Assembly: GCF_007827955.1 (NCBI RefSeq)
Contig: NZ_VITR01000008.1
Coordinates: forward strand, 186,001 to 250,000
Source of the DNA: Nitrospirillum pindoramense
GTDB taxonomy: Bacteria > Pseudomonadota > Alphaproteobacteria > Azospirillales > Azospirillaceae
Direction: 5' to 3'
DNA: 64,000 nt
Shown: piece by piece, positions 62,679 through 64,000 of the stretch
Layout of the letters: the number at the start of each line of letters is the position of its first letter
Numbering within the stretch: the first letter of the stretch is position 1
The notes under the pieces: generated by a model
Databases searched by the model: none
What the model was told of the DNA's origin: nothing
The model's input: only the letters and a program-made list of their open reading frames with translations
Made by a program: the position numbers and the translations under genes

Positions 62679-63682
62679 GCGCGCCATCCCTGTCCCTGGT
62701 CTGCCCCGCCGGAACCCCGGCCGCCCTGGACGCGGCGCTGGAGGCCGGCGCCGATGCCGTCTATTGCGGCTTCGCCGACGCGACCAACGCGCGCAACTTC
62801 CCCGGCCTGAATTTCAGCCAGGCGGAGATGCGCGCCGCCGCGACCCGCACCCATAAGGCTGGACGGTCGCTCTACATCGCCATCAACACCTTCCCCAAGG
62901 CGGGGGATGAAGCCACCTGGCACCGCGCGGTGGACAATGCGGCCGAGGCCGGCGCGGACGCCGTCATCCTGGCCGACCTGGGCCTGCTGGCCTATGCCCA
63001 GGCCCATCACCCGGGCTTGCGCCTGCATCTGTCGGTCCAGGCCGCCGCCTCCACCCCCGAGGCCATCCGCTATCTGGCCCAGACCTTCGGCGTGCAGCGG
63101 GTGGTCCTGCCCCGCGTGCTGACCCTGGCGGAGGTGACGGACCTGACGGCGGCGGTGGCGCCGGTGGAAACGGAAGTCTTCGCCTTCGGCGGCATGTGCG
63201 TGATGGCGGAGGGGCGCTGTCAGCTGTCCAGCTATGTCACGGGCCAGTCGCCCAACACGCACGGCGTCTGCTCCCCCGCCGGGGCCGTCCAGTTCCGGCG
63301 CGAGGCCGGCGGCGATGTCACCTCCCGGCTGGGCGATGTCACCATCGACCGCCACCCGGCGGGCGCGCCGGCCGGCTATCCCACCCTGTGCAAGGGACGG
63401 TTCCAGGCCAACGGCACCACCGGATACCTGTTCGAGGAGCCGACCTCCCTGAACGCCGCCGACCACATCCCCGGCCTGATCAAGGCGGGGGTCCGTGCCC
63501 TGAAGATCGAGGGCCGCCAGCGGGGCCGCGCCTATGTCACCCGCGTGGTGGGGGAATTCCGCCGCGCCATCGACGCCGCCCTGTCGGGCGGCTTCACCGT
63601 GCCCGACCTGGCCCGGGGGCTGGCCAGCGAGATGGAAGGCGGCCGCGCCACCGCCGGCGCCTATGACCGGCGCTGGCGCTGA
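62675..63682 (+). CDS. ubiU: UbiU, U32 peptidase-like protein of anaerobic ubiquinone synthesis
   Basis: 335 residues of the U32 family. Four cysteines suited to a [4Fe-4S] cluster: C175 (FGGMC), C182 (GRC), C199 (THGVC) and C239 (TLCKGRF). UbiU forms a heterodimer with UbiV and hydroxylates ubiquinone precursors without oxygen, with prephenate as oxygen donor. Coupled to ubiT. The sequence begins VCPAGTPAALDAALEAGADAVYCG, typical for U32. Confidence 0.94.
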   Translation: MSAPSLSLVCPAGTPAALDAALEAGADAVYCGFADATNARNFPGLNFSQAEMRAAATRTHKAGRSLYIAINTFPKAGDEATWHRAVDNAAEAGADAVILADLGLLAYAQAHHPGLRLHLSVQAAASTPEAIRYLAQTFGVQRVVLPRVLTLAEVTDLTAAVAPVETEVFAFGGMCVMAEGRCQLSSYVTGQSPNTHGVCSPAGAVQFRREAGGDVTSRLGDVTIDRHPAGAPAGYPTLCKGRFQANGTTGYLFEEPTSLNAADHIPGLIKAGVRALKIEGRQRGRAYVTRVVGEFRRAIDAALSGGFTVPDLARGLASEMEGGRATAGAYDRRWR

Positions 63683-63696
63683 AAGGGAGGATGATC

Positions 63697-64000
63697 ATGA
63701 GCCTCGACCGTCCCAAGCTGACCCTGGGCCCGCTGCACTTCCACTGGCCGGCGGCCCGGCGCCGCGACTTCTACGCCCGCATCGCGGATGAGGCGCCGGT
63801 CGACACCGTCGTGCTGGGAGAGGTGGTGTGTTCCAAGCGGGCACCCTTCTTCGACGGCGACATCCCCGAGGTGGCGGAACGGCTGCGCCGCGCCGGCAAG
63901 GAGGTGGTGCTGGGCAGCCTGGCCCTGGTCATGCAGGCGCGCGAACGCCAAGGCGTGATGGACCTGGCGGCCAGCGACGACTTCCTGGTGGAGGCCAACG
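63697..64000 (+). CDS. ubiV: UbiV, U32 peptidase-like partner of UbiU, 3' end beyond window
   Basis: About 101 residues are visible and the frame is open at the right edge. KLTLGPLHFHWPAARRRDFYARIAD and VVLGEVVCSKRAPFFDGD are typical of UbiV. Two in-frame ATGs lie at 63691 and 63697. The AAAGGGAGG site touches the first, so the second, 6 bases after it, is the likely start. Confidence 0.92.
   Translation, partial: MSLDRPKLTLGPLHFHWPAARRRDFYARIADEAPVDTVVLGEVVCSKRAPFFDGDIPEVAERLRRAGKEVVLGSLALVMQARERQGVMDLAASDDFLVEAN

Overview
The window is a high-GC chromosomal segment of an alphaproteobacterium. Gene content (imp-type T6SS operon with a TagF-PppA fusion, bacterial sphingolipid genes of the Caulobacter type, UbiT/U/V, TonB receptors) and codon use suggest the Azospirillaceae/Rhodospirillales (Azospirillum, Niveispirillum, Nitrospirillum) or a close relative. 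This taxonomy is inferred, since no rRNA gene is present. I saw no tRNA, rRNA, CRISPR array or intact insertion sequence.

Region 1 (1-11423, minus strand) is one polycistron of type VI secretion genes: tagH/fha, tssJ, tssK, tssL (with an OmpA tail), tssM, a tagF-pppA fusion and a Ser/Thr kinase cut by the left edge. Most junctions overlap by a few bases. The sheath, tube, baseplate and ClpV genes are not here. Region 2 (11424-30082) is the effector island. It holds two vgrG genes sharing a 1530-bp nearly identical block, small membrane and exported proteins, a low-complexity protein, an Eag chaperone, and a full-length prePAAR/PAAR-Rhs effector with an AT-richer C-terminal toxin and a coupled immunity gene. 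After these come decayed rhs fragments, orphan tips, candidate immunity genes and three paralogues of a small Cys-rich anchored protein.

Region 3 (30147-39489) holds a secreted GH3 beta-glucosidase, a group II truncated haemoglobin, a glycosyltransferase with a Wzx-like flippase, a radical SAM/SPASM protein, a PIG-L-type deacetylase coupled to a GT4 glycosyltransferase, and a DUF2141 protein. Region 4 (39483-51136) is the most interesting part: a nearly complete bacterial sphingolipid locus. It has serine palmitoyltransferase, a dedicated ACP, fatty acyl-AMP ligase, ceramide reductase, bacterial ceramide synthase and a fatty-acid hydroxylase. Interleaved with them are an inositol-phosphate branch (inositol-3-phosphate synthase, a cytidylyltransferase like CTP:inositol-1-phosphate cytidylyltransferase, and a CDP-alcohol phosphotransferase) and a divergent LptF/LptG pair. 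The simplest reading is synthesis of inositol phosphorylceramide from CDP-inositol, with an LptFG-like exporter. The nearby GT4/PIG-L pair could add and deacetylate an amino sugar.

Region 5 (51256-60860) has a secreted six-hairpin-type glycosidase, then a peptide salvage locus: XRE-cupin regulator, MFS transporter, dipeptide epimerase, TonB-dependent receptor and a class C serine hydrolase with a membrane tail. GAAACA-type repeats lie in both of its promoter regions. Region 6 (60888-64000) has an NAPE-PLD-like metallo-beta-lactamase-fold hydrolase and ubiT-ubiU-ubiV for oxygen-independent ubiquinone synthesis; ubiV is cut by the right edge.
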